Source: Actinomycetes bacterium
GTDB lineage: Bacteria; Actinomycetota; Actinomycetes; Actinomycetales; Microbacteriaceae
NCBI GenBank assembly: GCA_023436775.1
Contig: JAEZHW010000033.1
Location: 1-50,056 of the forward strand
Length of the DNA stretch: 50,056 bases
Direction of reading: 5' to 3'
Shown here: piece after piece, positions 16,401-23,852 of the stretch
Position numbering within the stretch: position 1 is the stretch's first letter
Layout: every line of letters begins with the position of its first letter
Position numbers and translations under genes: made by a program
The notes under the pieces: model-generated
The model's database searches: none
The model's input: only the letters and a program-made list of their open reading frames with translations
Told to the model about the DNA's origin: nothing

Positions 16401-17132
16401 GAAGTTCCAGACCGCCCCATACCCGCCCGTCGTGGGCGGGACGACGTTCGGGAAGTTCGTGATGGTTCCGTTGGTCACGTTGAACCGGCGGACGGTGCCG
16501 TCGTTGTTGGCACCCCAGGCGTACCCGTCGAGGAAGGCGAAGTCCTGGACGCCGGGTGCGGCCGGGAAGGTGATCGTCCGCGCAACGTTGCCATTGCTCA
16601 GGTTGATCACCTGCATGGTGGTGTTGGGGCCGGAGTCGGAAATGTAGAAGCGGCCGTCGGCGGGGTTGACCGCACCAGCAAACCAGCGCTTGCCGTTGCT
16701 CGCCGTGGAGTGCTGATAGATGCGGGTGCCTACACGGGTGACACGGCCGCTCTGACCGACTCGAACCAAACTGCCAGCCGGGAGCGCGGTGGTCGTTTGA
16801 CCGCCAGCGACGATGCCATAGATGTAGTTGTCGTTCGGGTTGAAGCCGATGGCGTTGTAGGCCACGGACGCGGGTCCACCCTCGTCCACGAACACGAAGC
16901 TGCCGCTGCCGTCAGTCTCAGCTCGTTGGAGTTGCGTTGGATTTTCCTGCGCAATGAAGATCGTTGGGCGCTGCGGATCGAAGGGGTCACCGGGAGCAGC
17001 GAGGGCCGGTGCGGGTACCTGAGTGCCGACCAGCGTGGCGCTCACCAGGGTGACCACCAGTCCGGCGCCAAGCCAGCGGCGGCGCGATTGCGAAGCGACG
17101 TGCGTACGAGCCCGAGGGAGAAAACCTGACAC
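13401..17132 (-). CDS. Large surface protein with seven DUF11 repeats
   Basis: A 1243-aa cell-envelope protein. It has a signal peptide (basic start, hydrophobic GAGLVVTLVSATLVG, cleavage near ALA-APG at about 46), then a ~250-aa propeller-like N-terminal region (NPNDNYIYGIV; NPADGRFYISDSGP) resembling DUF6923. From about residue 300 there are seven ~120-aa DUF11 beta-sandwich repeats, each with a TYTITVTN-type strand; the later ones share DDLSDVLDDA. A C-terminal helix (VLVLGAVLFMAGSSALLFLL) and an RRRR tail anchor it in the membrane. No LPXTG is seen. It is probably a stalk or adhesin. Repeat homogeneity suggests internal recombination. It is divergent from tspO. Confidence 0.9.
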   Translation of the reverse strand: MSGFLPRARTHVASQSRRRWLGAGLVVTLVSATLVGTQVPAPALAAPGDPFDPQRPTIFIAQENPTQLQRAETDGSGSFVFVDEGGPASVAYNAIGFNPNDNYIYGIVAGGQTTTALPAGSLVRVGQSGRVTRVGTRIYQHSTASNGKRWFAGAVNPADGRFYISDSGPNTTMQVINLSNGNVARTITFPAAPGVQDFAFLDGYAWGANNDGTVRRFNVTNGTITNFPNVVPPTTGGYGAVWNFGNGNLGFSANATGDVVQLQIRNGTTNSPTFTVVSVVPGPSSNLNDGTSIPGLPTDLAVLKSGPAYASPGGTVTYTITVSNEGPGDSSGWTVSDTLPSGLNAPVISGPVTSSIVGNTITASGGQLDAGESVSFTIRATLNAGVDACITNTATVAGNERDTNSANDSSAWQVCPPSVELTKESNASTTTRVGDTITYTVRARNTGAQAYTAEHPLTVMDDMSDVLDDATVTVAPAADRPGTITMDGTRMMWQGALAAGDEVTVTTSVTLRSAGDGRVRNIAWIPRNPQNPSTPACTTAPGGVDATSGEPCATTSHLLPRLTVSKTANSNTIPNEGAPLSYEIVVTNLGPGTLDGAEVALTDDLSDVLDDADFGAVSASTGSASLSGTTLTWSGTLAPNASATISYDVSPHLEGDGVLRNQACIPASLVAPGATACDAVQVPGPEWTMWKTAVASSSPVEAGATITYRLFFKNNTAAPVAIAAEDDFSRVIDDATVTTAPATSSALTIATAGSRYLISGTLAASELAEVTYVVTVREPEDRGDSVATNFLLLPGDEPPANGLCTDSSIRPTCTTTPMSGVVVTKSVSASETPAQAGTVLTYTVTVTNAGTTPATLRRDDILSDVLDDAEWVSGPTASSPTVLASGPVDDVVTLRGTVDPNSTVTITYAVRIKPLHDRGNMRADNFLVPPGENAPATCQDTSTQCTSTPIMGYEVSKSVDITDVRPGDVVTYTITTTNVGQIAYTDDNPASWTDDLSDVLDDAQYNADASGGAVLNGTTLSWSGPLTVAATHTSSYSVTVDEHSDGNHRLRNLVVPTAPSGACVAAEECVTTTPIPAFTVLKEASAEAVVGRPVTYTITVTNISAVDYTELRPARLTDDLTDILTRAVYNDDLTPNATLNEGVIVWQGALKAGESDRITFSVTPTEPGLLRNSLTTPVTLGGNCVESDRADGCIVERFVLPQGLSVTGIAVVDRVLVLGAVLFMAGSSALLFLLWRRRRGYQR

Positions 17133-17281
17133 GCGGAGTCCTTAGCATCGAGTGTCGTTTCGCAGTTGTCGGGTGCAACGGCGAAACGGTTCAAGAAGTA
17201 CATCGAATCTTATCCAGTTTCCGAAATTTGGCCGCGCAGGCCAGTGGATGTCAGGCAATGTGTCTCGCTGGATAGTGATTC

Positions 17282-17319
17282 CCTGTCAAAGGCCTAAAGT
17301 TCCTGGAGTTTCTGACAGG
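17282..17319. promoter_or_regulatory. Inverted repeat in the divergent surface-protein/tspO region
   Basis: CCTGTCA (17282-17288) and TGACAGG (17313-17319) lie 50 bp before tspO, inside a comparatively AT-rich 236-bp divergent region. A related ATGTCAGGCAAT lies about 70 bp upstream. It may be an operator; nothing identifies the regulator. Confidence 0.3.
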
Positions 17320-17368
17320 CAATCCGAATAGCAACGTACGCTCGGCGGACCAGACGGAAGGCATTGTC

Positions 17369-17923
17369 ATGACGATCACGACTGCTCCCATGAGTCCTGA
17401 GGTACCTGCCCGCCCGAGCGCCGGTCGCCAAGCGATCACCTTGCTGCTGTTCTTGGCCATTGTTGCGCTGGTGGCCACGGCCGGTTCACTGGTGACCTTC
17501 CCCAACGTTGACGGCTGGTACGCCGAAGTGAACAAGGTGGACTGGACGCCGCCCAACGCGGTGTTCGGGCCCGCCTGGACAGTGCTGTACGTCCTGATCG
17601 CGGTTGCGGGATGGTTGGTGTGGCGTCGTGGCTTCATCGGGCATGGCGAACCCAACCTCGCCGCAGGGGCGCTGACCCTCTACGTCGTGCAGTTGCTCTT
17701 GAACGCTGCGTGGTCGCCGCTGTTCTTCGGTGGCTATCCTGCCATCGGGGAACTCGGTTGGTGGCTCGCGATGATCGTGATCCTGCTGCTAATCGTGACC
17801 GTGATCGCGCTGATCGGCTCCGTGCAGCGCTGGTCGAAACTGGCGGGGGTCCTGTTGCTGCCGTATCTGCTGTGGCTGATCTTCGCCTCGACGTTGAATG
17901 CAGGGATCATTGCACTGAATTAG
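17369..17923 (+). CDS. tspO: TspO/MBR family tryptophan-rich sensory protein
   Basis: A 184-aa membrane protein with five predicted helices. TspO signatures: WYAEVNKVDWTPPNAVFGPA, then WTVLYVLIAVAGWLVW, and LNAAWSPLFFGGYPAI in the third to fourth helix region. TspO proteins bind and may degrade tetrapyrroles and take part in stress signalling. Length is slightly over the usual ~160 aa because of a cytosolic N-terminal extension. The start is ATG 17369. It is followed on the same strand after 55 bp by an unknown membrane-anchored protein. Confidence 0.95.
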   Translation: MTITTAPMSPEVPARPSAGRQAITLLLFLAIVALVATAGSLVTFPNVDGWYAEVNKVDWTPPNAVFGPAWTVLYVLIAVAGWLVWRRGFIGHGEPNLAAGALTLYVVQLLLNAAWSPLFFGGYPAIGELGWWLAMIVILLLIVTVIALIGSVQRWSKLAGVLLLPYLLWLIFASTLNAGIIALN

Positions 17924-17978
17924 TCCCGGTACCCTCCGGGTGCTGGCGCGGCTGGGGCTGGCTCGCTAGCGTGCTGGC

Positions 17979-18662
17979 ATGGATCTTCGGACCGTCTTGA
18001 CCTCAGTGCTGTTCGTGCTGGCGCTGGTCGTCATCCTTACTTTGCGGGTCAATGTGTCCCATTGGCGTGCCCGGGTGCAGGGCTACTCGGCGCCGCGTGG
18101 GGCGAAGGTGGCCAGTGGGGCGTTCGACCCCGACGCAGTCGACGAGCGCGCCCGGGCGTTGACGGCGCAGTGGCAGCGGGACTGGCGGCGTATCCGGCCG
18201 CTGACGTGGGAGTTGCCCGAGGATCGCACCATCTACGTGGAACCGGACCCGCACACCGGCTCCGCAGAGGAGTTGGCCGGGCTGCGGCAGCGTGTCCGTG
18301 ACACCCTCGCTGTCCTTGGGGACGGCCCGGCGACACTGGTCATCCCCGACTGGGCTGAGGCCTTGTATGGAGCGGGTACCCGCGGTGCCGTGCGGGCGCC
18401 CCTGTGGCCCTGGCGAGTGCTCGGCCCGAAGCCCAGCGACGACCCGGATGAGGTTATCTACCTCTGGGCCGCGGGACCAGAGCTTGCCAGTCGCCTCGTC
18501 GACGTCGCCATTGACGCGCGAGTGCGGAACGAGCACGTGTTCGCGCTGATCATTCCGCAGCGAGGCGACTGGCTGCTCGGGATCTGCGATGGCGTCGTGG
18601 TGACGCCACCGCGCAGTGATCCAGAATCCGCTAGCCGCGCGCTGCGCGGCGACGCAGGATGA
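17979..18662 (+). CDS. Hypothetical protein with N-terminal membrane anchor
   Basis: A 227-aa protein I do not recognise. It has one N-terminal hydrophobic helix (VLTSVLFVLALVVILTL, about residues 6-22), then a ~200-aa soluble domain rich in Trp and Pro (WQRDWRRIRPLTWELPEDR; LWPWRVLGPKPSDDPDE). Charged, codon-consistent sequence runs to the end, so the frame is credible. There is no obvious catalytic motif. The last 32 bp overlap the broken surface-protein gene on the other strand. Co-transcription with tspO is possible. Confidence 0.65.
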   Translation: MDLRTVLTSVLFVLALVVILTLRVNVSHWRARVQGYSAPRGAKVASGAFDPDAVDERARALTAQWQRDWRRIRPLTWELPEDRTIYVEPDPHTGSAEELAGLRQRVRDTLAVLGDGPATLVIPDWAEALYGAGTRGAVRAPLWPWRVLGPKPSDDPDEVIYLWAAGPELASRLVDVAIDARVRNEHVFALIIPQRGDWLLGICDGVVVTPPRSDPESASRALRGDAG

Positions 18663-19116
18663 TGCCGAGGCCCAGGGCCGCGATGCCTGCCGCAATGACG
18701 GTGCGGGGGTTCGTGCCGCTTTCGCTGTACTCGACACCCTCGACCTCGGGCAACGGGAAGCCGTCCGTACACGTCCACGTCGGGACCTTCGGGGTGACCA
18801 GCTGCAGCGAGGTGTACAGGTTGTCGATGACGGTGGCGTCCGGCCCGCCGGGCCACACGAACCCTCCCGGAACTCCTGGTACTGCCGGCCGGTCGCCGAG
18901 CGTTCCGTCATGGACAGTGCGAGCGAGTTGCCGTGCATGCTCTCGCCTGGAATCACTAGGGCGTCGTTGTTTCCAGCGGTCAACGTGACATGGTCCGCGA
19001 AGTCAATGCGCGCCGTAGCATTCACGGTGCTGCCGTCGTCCGGGGCCGGCGTTACGGATCCGTGGGTGAAAGTCGTGCCCATGTCCATCGAACCGCCGGT
19101 GGGGTCCTCCAGTGCA
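18631..19116 (-). pseudogene. Broken surface protein: C-terminal part with anchor, frameshifted
   Basis: On the minus strand the N-terminal piece reads TGGSMDMGTTFTHGSVTPAP, then IDFADHVTLTAGNNDALVIP, and MTERSATGRQYQEFREG. A missing G near 18862 then shifts the frame to VWPGGPDATVIDNLYTSLQL and the C-terminus SESGTNPRTVIAAGIAALGL with an RRRAARG tail, a sortase-type or membrane-anchor end. There is no start, signal peptide or homologous N-terminus upstream of about 19116. It is the remnant of an anchored cell-wall protein in a surface-protein locus. If the G loss is a sequencing error it would still be N-terminally truncated. Confidence 0.75.
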
Positions 19117-19410
19117 GCGTGGGGGCGACTGCGTTGTTCAGACCACGCGCGGTGGTGCTCTTTATGGGCCAAATCTATGCTCAGCATCGTCGCGGGATGC
19201 GGGCCTCGTGGACGCGTAGTTGGGGTCATAGACCGCTTTGCTGCACTTCGACCGGAACATGCGAGCTCCAAGCCGCAAAGACGATGGTCGCTCACAAAAT
19301 CCCTGGTCACACGGGAGAAGTGCGGCCGATTGATCGCGGCGAGTATTTTCCACACCCAGTGAGGTTTTCCGTTATTGCCTGACAACCGTTCGCTCTAGTG
19401 TGCAGATTGG

Positions 19411-19473
19411 ACCGATTCGGGTTTGGTCCATCGCAGAGCCGCATTGGCGTGATTAGGCCTGTCCTGAATCGGT
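19411..19473. promoter_or_regulatory. Inverted repeat in the beta-helix protein leader
   Basis: ACCGATTC (19411-19418) and GAATCGGT (19466-19473) are 8-bp perfect arms 47 nt apart, ending 33 bp before the start codon of the beta-helix gene. They may form a leader stem or paired protein sites. The gene-free stretch 19117-19506 holds nothing else I can support. Confidence 0.3.
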
Positions 19474-19506
19474 GACCCATCCGCATACGCAGGGGACAGG
19501 AACACC

Positions 19507-22464
19507 ATGCAGCTAATTCGTCAGTCCCGTCGCGGGAGCACATCGCTCGCCGCGATCGCAGCGCTCTCACTCGCTGCTGCCACATTTCTGCCCGGAGCGA
19601 TTCCCGCGTTCGGTGAAGACGGTCCGCAGGTGCTCCTGGTTGACCCGTCCGGCACAGACGGTGCGTACCTCACCGTCAACGACGCTATCGCCGAGGCTGG
19701 CCCGGGCGACATCATCGAGATGTCGGCTGGCATTCACTACGGCACCATCAACATCCCTGCAGGCACCCACCAGCTCACCATTCGCGGCGCTGGCGAGGAC
19801 GAGACGATCATTGCCCCGTCTGCGGTCCTGGCAGGAACCAACAATGAGACCCGCACCGCGATCGTCGTCCGCGACTCGGTAACCGAACTCACGCTCGAAC
19901 ACTTCACCATCGACGGGAAGGCGAACACGGCACTCGGTACCGCCGCGAACTTCCGCGACGGTATCCAGTTCTTCGGCGTCCCCGGCAGCAGTGGTGTGGA
20001 CGCAGTCGACAAGCTGTCGAAGGATGCCCTGATCCAGAACGTGACGGTGCGCAATGTTGACCGCCGCGGCATCTCGGTCTATCCCGAGAACAACACCGGC
20101 ACCATAATCAACAACGTCACCGTGGAGAACGTCGTCGGGGTCGTCAACACCGGCACCAACGGTGGGTTCGGTATCATCATGCACGGCTCGGGCAAGGTCG
20201 TGAACAGCACGGTTCGCAACGTGCGCGCTGGCATCAGCGGCACCGTCCGCGCGGGTGCCGAAAACGGTGTTGACATCGAGTACAACACGGTGGAAGGCAT
20301 CGCGGCCACCTCGGCGAACGTCAGCAACGTTGGCATCAACTTCTGGATGCGCGATCGTGGTCCGGCCAAGATCGAGAGCAACTCCATCCAGGGCGCCGCG
20401 CCGTGGAACCAGGGCATTTACCTGGTCGCCGCTGCCGAAGGCAGCACCATCAAGGACAACAGCATCGACTTGAACGGTTTGAACGGCCTCGGCATCGAGG
20501 CCGGCTGGGGCTCGCCGGGTCTGCGCATCGAGGACAACGAGGTCCTGATCGGTCGGGATGCCACGGGCATCGTCATCACCGGTGCCGGTACCGAAGAAAA
20601 GCCGGTGTGCATCTGCGGCAACCGGCTGTACAACCTGCGCGATGACGAAGCCGCCGATGAGGTGCACTTCCGTCAGAGCAGCTACACCTCGCCACGCGAG
20701 GTCGGCATCATCGTGTCCGGCGCCCAGCGGACTTCCCGGACTGAGGATGCCAACGCTGCGGCGCACGCTATCGTGCGCAACAACACGGTGCGCAACTTTG
20801 CCCACGGCCTCGGCGTCGTTGAGGACGCCCCTGGCAAGGCCAACGTTCTGGTGCAGTACAACAGCTTCAGCACCACCGTGCCGGGGAAGACTGTCATCGT
20901 CGGCTCGCTGGAGACCGAGGCGCCATATGGCTTCGTTCCGGCGGTTGGCACCGTTGAGGAGCCGGCCCTGGTCGCAGCTTTCAACTACTTCGGCGATGAC
21001 GTGCAGGATGCCTCCGACGTGTCGGAGCAGGTGATTGACATCACCCCGCACTACCTGGACGAGGACCGCAGCATCCTGGCGATGCACCAGGTGCAGGATC
21101 TTCGTGTCACCGGTGGCGCCACCGCGATCGCCGCCACCTGGGCGGCTCCGGAAAGCCTGCCCGGCAACGTGGAGTTCGAGGGGTACATTGCCCGCTTGGT
21201 CGATGCGAAGGGCAAGACGGTGCAAACCGTTGCGACCGAGGAGACCACCGCCTCGTTCACGCCGCCGTCGAAGACGGCCTGGTACCGCGTCAGCGTCGCA
21301 GTGCAGACCGAGCAGGGTGCCGGTGCTGCCCTGGAGAGTGGCTTGACGAAGGTCGCCGGTGGTATCCCGTTGCAGATCGTCACCGACAACGCTGCACCCA
21401 CCGTGGGTGAGGCGCTGGAGGTGCTCATCGACGCGCAGTGGGCTCCGTTCCCGAGCACCTTCAAGTACACCTGGTACGCGAACGGCACGGCGATCAAGAA
21501 TGCAACCAAGTCCTGGTTCGTCCCGACCTCCGCCGAAAAGGGCAAGGAGATCACGGTTCGTGTGGAAGGTACGGCATCGGGCGCGACCAAGCAGACTCGC
21601 TTCGGTTCCGCTGGAGCTGTGGTGGTCGCCGCGGAGCTCTACCCGGTGGGTGAAGCCACGATGACCGGTACCCCGGTGGTGGGCTCCAAGCTGACCGCGA
21701 AGGCTCCCGCGTGGACGACCTCCGGGGTCAAGGTGAGCTACCAGTGGTACGCCGACGGTGCGGCGATCAAGGGCGCGACCAAGAACGCCTTCACCCTCAC
21801 CTCGAAGCAGCAGGGCCGGTACGTCACCGTCCAGATCGTTGCGAAGAAGGCGGGCTACACCAATGGTGAGGCCGTGCCGGACCCGGTCGTGGTGCTCGGC
21901 AAGCAGTCGCCGGTCAAGCCCAAGATCAGCGGTACCGCCAAGGTGGGCAACACCCTGACGGCCACCACGGCCAAGGTTCCTGCCGGTGTCACGGTCACCT
22001 ATACGTGGTACCGCACGGTGGGCAAGGCAACGACGCAGATCGCTGACGCTACGGGCGCGACCTACGTGGTGCAGGCTGCCGACGTGGGAGCCACCCTGAA
22101 GGCGCGTGCCACGTGGACGCGGGCCAACTACGCTGCCGCCTCGGTGGACTCGGCCGCATCGAAGAAGGTTGTTGCAGGCAGCGTCGTCGGTGTCACGCCG
22201 ATCATCGATGGTACTACCGAGGGTGCGGCGACGGTCGGCAATGAGCTGACGGTCGAGCTCACTGGCTGGGCACCGGCCGCGGTGACCCTGCGCGTGCAGT
22301 GGTACCGCGACGGGCTGGCAATTTCGGGCGCTACCGACCCGGAGTACACCGCCACCGCCCGTGACCTGGGCAAGCGCCTCACGGTGACCGTAACCGGTGT
22401 TGTGGACGGTTATGGCAAGGTGTCGCGGACGAGTGCCGCGGTCACCATCATCCCTGCGACCTAA
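19507..22464 (+). CDS. Secreted right-handed beta-helix protein with Ig-like repeats
   Basis: A 985-aa exported protein. The signal peptide is MQLIRQSRRG plus the hydrophobic AAIAALSLAAATFLPGAIPA, with cleavage near residue 36. About 40-510 is a parallel beta-helix of the pectate-lyase/NosD kind: YLTVNDAIAEAGPGDIIEMS at the start, then many N-x-V/I-x-N rungs (IINNVTVENVVG; IESNSIQG). About 530-620 is an Fn3-like module. About 630-985 are roughly four Ig-like repeats with YQWYADGAAIKGATKNAF-type cores, common in actinobacterial wall proteins. There is no anchor, so it is released or held non-covalently. Polysaccharide or glycan binding or cleavage is likely, but no catalytic residues can be assigned. 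GGGGACAGGA precedes ATG 19507. Confidence 0.88.
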   Translation: MQLIRQSRRGSTSLAAIAALSLAAATFLPGAIPAFGEDGPQVLLVDPSGTDGAYLTVNDAIAEAGPGDIIEMSAGIHYGTINIPAGTHQLTIRGAGEDETIIAPSAVLAGTNNETRTAIVVRDSVTELTLEHFTIDGKANTALGTAANFRDGIQFFGVPGSSGVDAVDKLSKDALIQNVTVRNVDRRGISVYPENNTGTIINNVTVENVVGVVNTGTNGGFGIIMHGSGKVVNSTVRNVRAGISGTVRAGAENGVDIEYNTVEGIAATSANVSNVGINFWMRDRGPAKIESNSIQGAAPWNQGIYLVAAAEGSTIKDNSIDLNGLNGLGIEAGWGSPGLRIEDNEVLIGRDATGIVITGAGTEEKPVCICGNRLYNLRDDEAADEVHFRQSSYTSPREVGIIVSGAQRTSRTEDANAAAHAIVRNNTVRNFAHGLGVVEDAPGKANVLVQYNSFSTTVPGKTVIVGSLETEAPYGFVPAVGTVEEPALVAAFNYFGDDVQDASDVSEQVIDITPHYLDEDRSILAMHQVQDLRVTGGATAIAATWAAPESLPGNVEFEGYIARLVDAKGKTVQTVATEETTASFTPPSKTAWYRVSVAVQTEQGAGAALESGLTKVAGGIPLQIVTDNAAPTVGEALEVLIDAQWAPFPSTFKYTWYANGTAIKNATKSWFVPTSAEKGKEITVRVEGTASGATKQTRFGSAGAVVVAAELYPVGEATMTGTPVVGSKLTAKAPAWTTSGVKVSYQWYADGAAIKGATKNAFTLTSKQQGRYVTVQIVAKKAGYTNGEAVPDPVVVLGKQSPVKPKISGTAKVGNTLTATTAKVPAGVTVTYTWYRTVGKATTQIADATGATYVVQAADVGATLKARATWTRANYAAASVDSAASKKVVAGSVVGVTPIIDGTTEGAATVGNELTVELTGWAPAAVTLRVQWYRDGLAISGATDPEYTATARDLGKRLTVTVTGVVDGYGKVSRTSAAVTIIPAT

Positions 22465-22487
22465 TCCCCCCTACAAGGCGCAGTGCT

Positions 22488-22534
22488 GAGAGCGCCCGCG
22501 CCGGATGACTGACCTCACCGGTTCGGGCGCTCTC
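22488..22534 (+). terminator. Terminator after the beta-helix gene
   Basis: GAGAGCGCCCG (22488-22498) and CGGGCGCTCTC (22524-22534) are perfect 11-bp arms, 24 bp after the stop codon. The loop is 25 nt with no T-tract. Confidence 0.7.
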
Positions 22535-22622
22535 ACGGTTCCGTAACGCATGTCGTCGTAATCCCCCGGAATCCTCACGAACCGGCTAGACTGCCGGAAG
22601 AACTTCATAGGCCGCAGACGCA

Positions 22623-22806
22623 CTGCGGGAGAGCCGACACCAGCCAGGTGGCGGCACCGAAGGAGCAAGCCTCCCCGCCAATCTCTCAGGTCCAGTACCG
22701 CAGCGCCAGGCCACTCTGAAAAGTGGATCCGCCGATCGGATCCCGCCGTAGGTGAAAGTCTCGGGTCTCCCGAGGTGAAACTCTCAGGCCGATGACAGAG
22801 GGGGAG
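22623..22806 (+). promoter_or_regulatory. Tandem glycine riboswitch
   Basis: Two consecutive glycine aptamers. The first (about 22623-22703) opens CTGCGGGAGAG, has the conserved CACCGAAGGAGCAA and AATCTCTCAGG blocks and closes with ACCGCAG. The second (about 22709-22806) has CTCTGAAAAGTGG, the GCCGTAGGTGAAAG block, GAAACTCTCAGG and GACAGAGGGGGAG. Between terminator and riboswitch, a TAGACT hexamer at about 22588 may be the -10 box. The riboswitch should make the transporter gene at 22850 respond to glycine. The pattern of conserved blocks is unmistakable; pairing was done by eye. Confidence 0.92.
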
Positions 22807-22845
22807 TCCATCGCCGCACACCTGGTGTGGCGAGTAAGGGACTCC
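22803..22845 (+). promoter_or_regulatory. Probable expression platform: ribosome-site hairpin
   Basis: GGAGTCC (22803-22809) pairs with GGACTCC (22839-22845), with inner TCGCC/GGCGA and CACA/TGTG pairs. The right arm overlaps the likely Shine-Dalgarno AAGGGA (22836-22841) and the left arm abuts the second aptamer's closing stem. This suggests translational on/off control; no terminator with a T-tract is seen. Confidence 0.5.
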
Positions 22846-22849
22846 GGGT

Positions 22850-23833
22850 ATGACACTCACCGCCTCGATTCCGGTCATTACTGCCGACGATCTTGCCCTT
22901 GCGCAGCAGGATCAGCGTGCCGCTGCTCGCCAGTTGCGCATTGGCATCATTGCTTCCGTCTCGGCATCCGTCCTGTTCGCGGTGCTGTTTGTTGCTGCCG
23001 CCCCGCTCGCCGGTGTCGGCTCCGAGACCTTTGTGGGCTGGCGTATCCTGCTGACGGTGCCACTGATGGCACCGCTGATGGTGCTGGTCGGACAGTGGGG
23101 CACGGTTCGCGAGACGCTGGCCCGGCTGCGCCGATCCCCGCGCCTGATCCCGCTGGTGGCCGTGAATGCCGCGCTCCTGGCCCCGCAGTTCTACCTCTTC
23201 GCGTGGGCGCCGCAGCACGGCTTTGGCCTCGAGCTCACCCTCGGCTACTTGCTGCTGCCGCTGGTCGTGGTGCTCATGGGCGTGCTGTTCTTTGGCGAGC
23301 GACTTGGACGGCTGCGCCTGGCCGCAGTCTCCGCCGCGGCGCTGGGTGTCGGTGTCGGTTTGGCCGCCGCCGGTGGCCTGCACTGGACCACGCTCGCGTC
23401 GGCCGGTGGCTACGCCGCGTACTTCACGGTGCGTCGCGCCAGTGGGCTGAACAGTACGGGCGCTACGTTCCTCGAACTGCTGCTGCTGTGGCCGCTGACG
23501 CTGTGGCTGGTGCTGCAGCCGGGCGCGATCGCGGCGGTGTCGGAATCCGGGTGGGTCATCGCAGGACTGCTGGTGGTCGGCCTCGTCAGTGCCGGGGCGG
23601 TGCTGTCGTACATGATTGCGGCGCGCTTCCTGCCGCTGAACCTGTTCGGACTGCTCGGTTACCTGGAGCCGCTGCTGATGCTGCCGGTCGCGCTGCTCCT
23701 TGGGGGTGCAATCCACGGCGCGAGCTGGTGGACCTACGGTCTGATCGGCGTGGCGGTCGTGTTGCTTGCCGTCGAGGGCGCCCGCACCCTGCGTCGCCGC
23801 GATGCCCTGCCCGCTGAGGGCGCTGGCCACTAG
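22850..23833 (+). CDS. RarD-like EamA (DMT superfamily) transporter
   Basis: A 327-aa inner-membrane protein with about ten helices. The sequence is closest in style to RarD: GYLLLPLVVVLMGVLFFGER (about 135-154), then a second half with MIAARFLPLNLFGLLGYLEP. EamA proteins carry metabolites, often amino acids, outward or inward; the RarD substrate is not known. The tandem glycine riboswitch in front makes glycine, or a compound tied to glycine excess, the natural candidate, most simply as an efflux route. ATG 22850. The gene ends 19 bp before the convergent CPBP gene. Confidence 0.9.
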   Translation: MTLTASIPVITADDLALAQQDQRAAARQLRIGIIASVSASVLFAVLFVAAAPLAGVGSETFVGWRILLTVPLMAPLMVLVGQWGTVRETLARLRRSPRLIPLVAVNAALLAPQFYLFAWAPQHGFGLELTLGYLLLPLVVVLMGVLFFGERLGRLRLAAVSAAALGVGVGLAAAGGLHWTTLASAGGYAAYFTVRRASGLNSTGATFLELLLLWPLTLWLVLQPGAIAAVSESGWVIAGLLVVGLVSAGAVLSYMIAARFLPLNLFGLLGYLEPLLMLPVALLLGGAIHGASWWTYGLIGVAVVLLAVEGARTLRRRDALPAEGAGH

Positions 23834-23852
23834 TGCCGCTGCCGCGGCCGGC

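Noticed and set aside
15462..17129. Long plus-strand frames opposite the DUF11 protein
   Set aside because: The minus strand encodes clear signal peptide, repeats and anchor; the plus-strand frames are Arg/Gly/Asp-rich shadows.
18003..19385. A 460-aa minus-strand protein
   Set aside because: Only about 18862-19116 is plausible protein (the surface remnant); the rest is antisense of the unknown protein at 17979 or non-coding.
19386..19506. A c-di-AMP-type leader before the beta-helix gene
   Set aside because: Only a distant GAATCGGT likeness and one inverted repeat; the conserved core could not be laid out.
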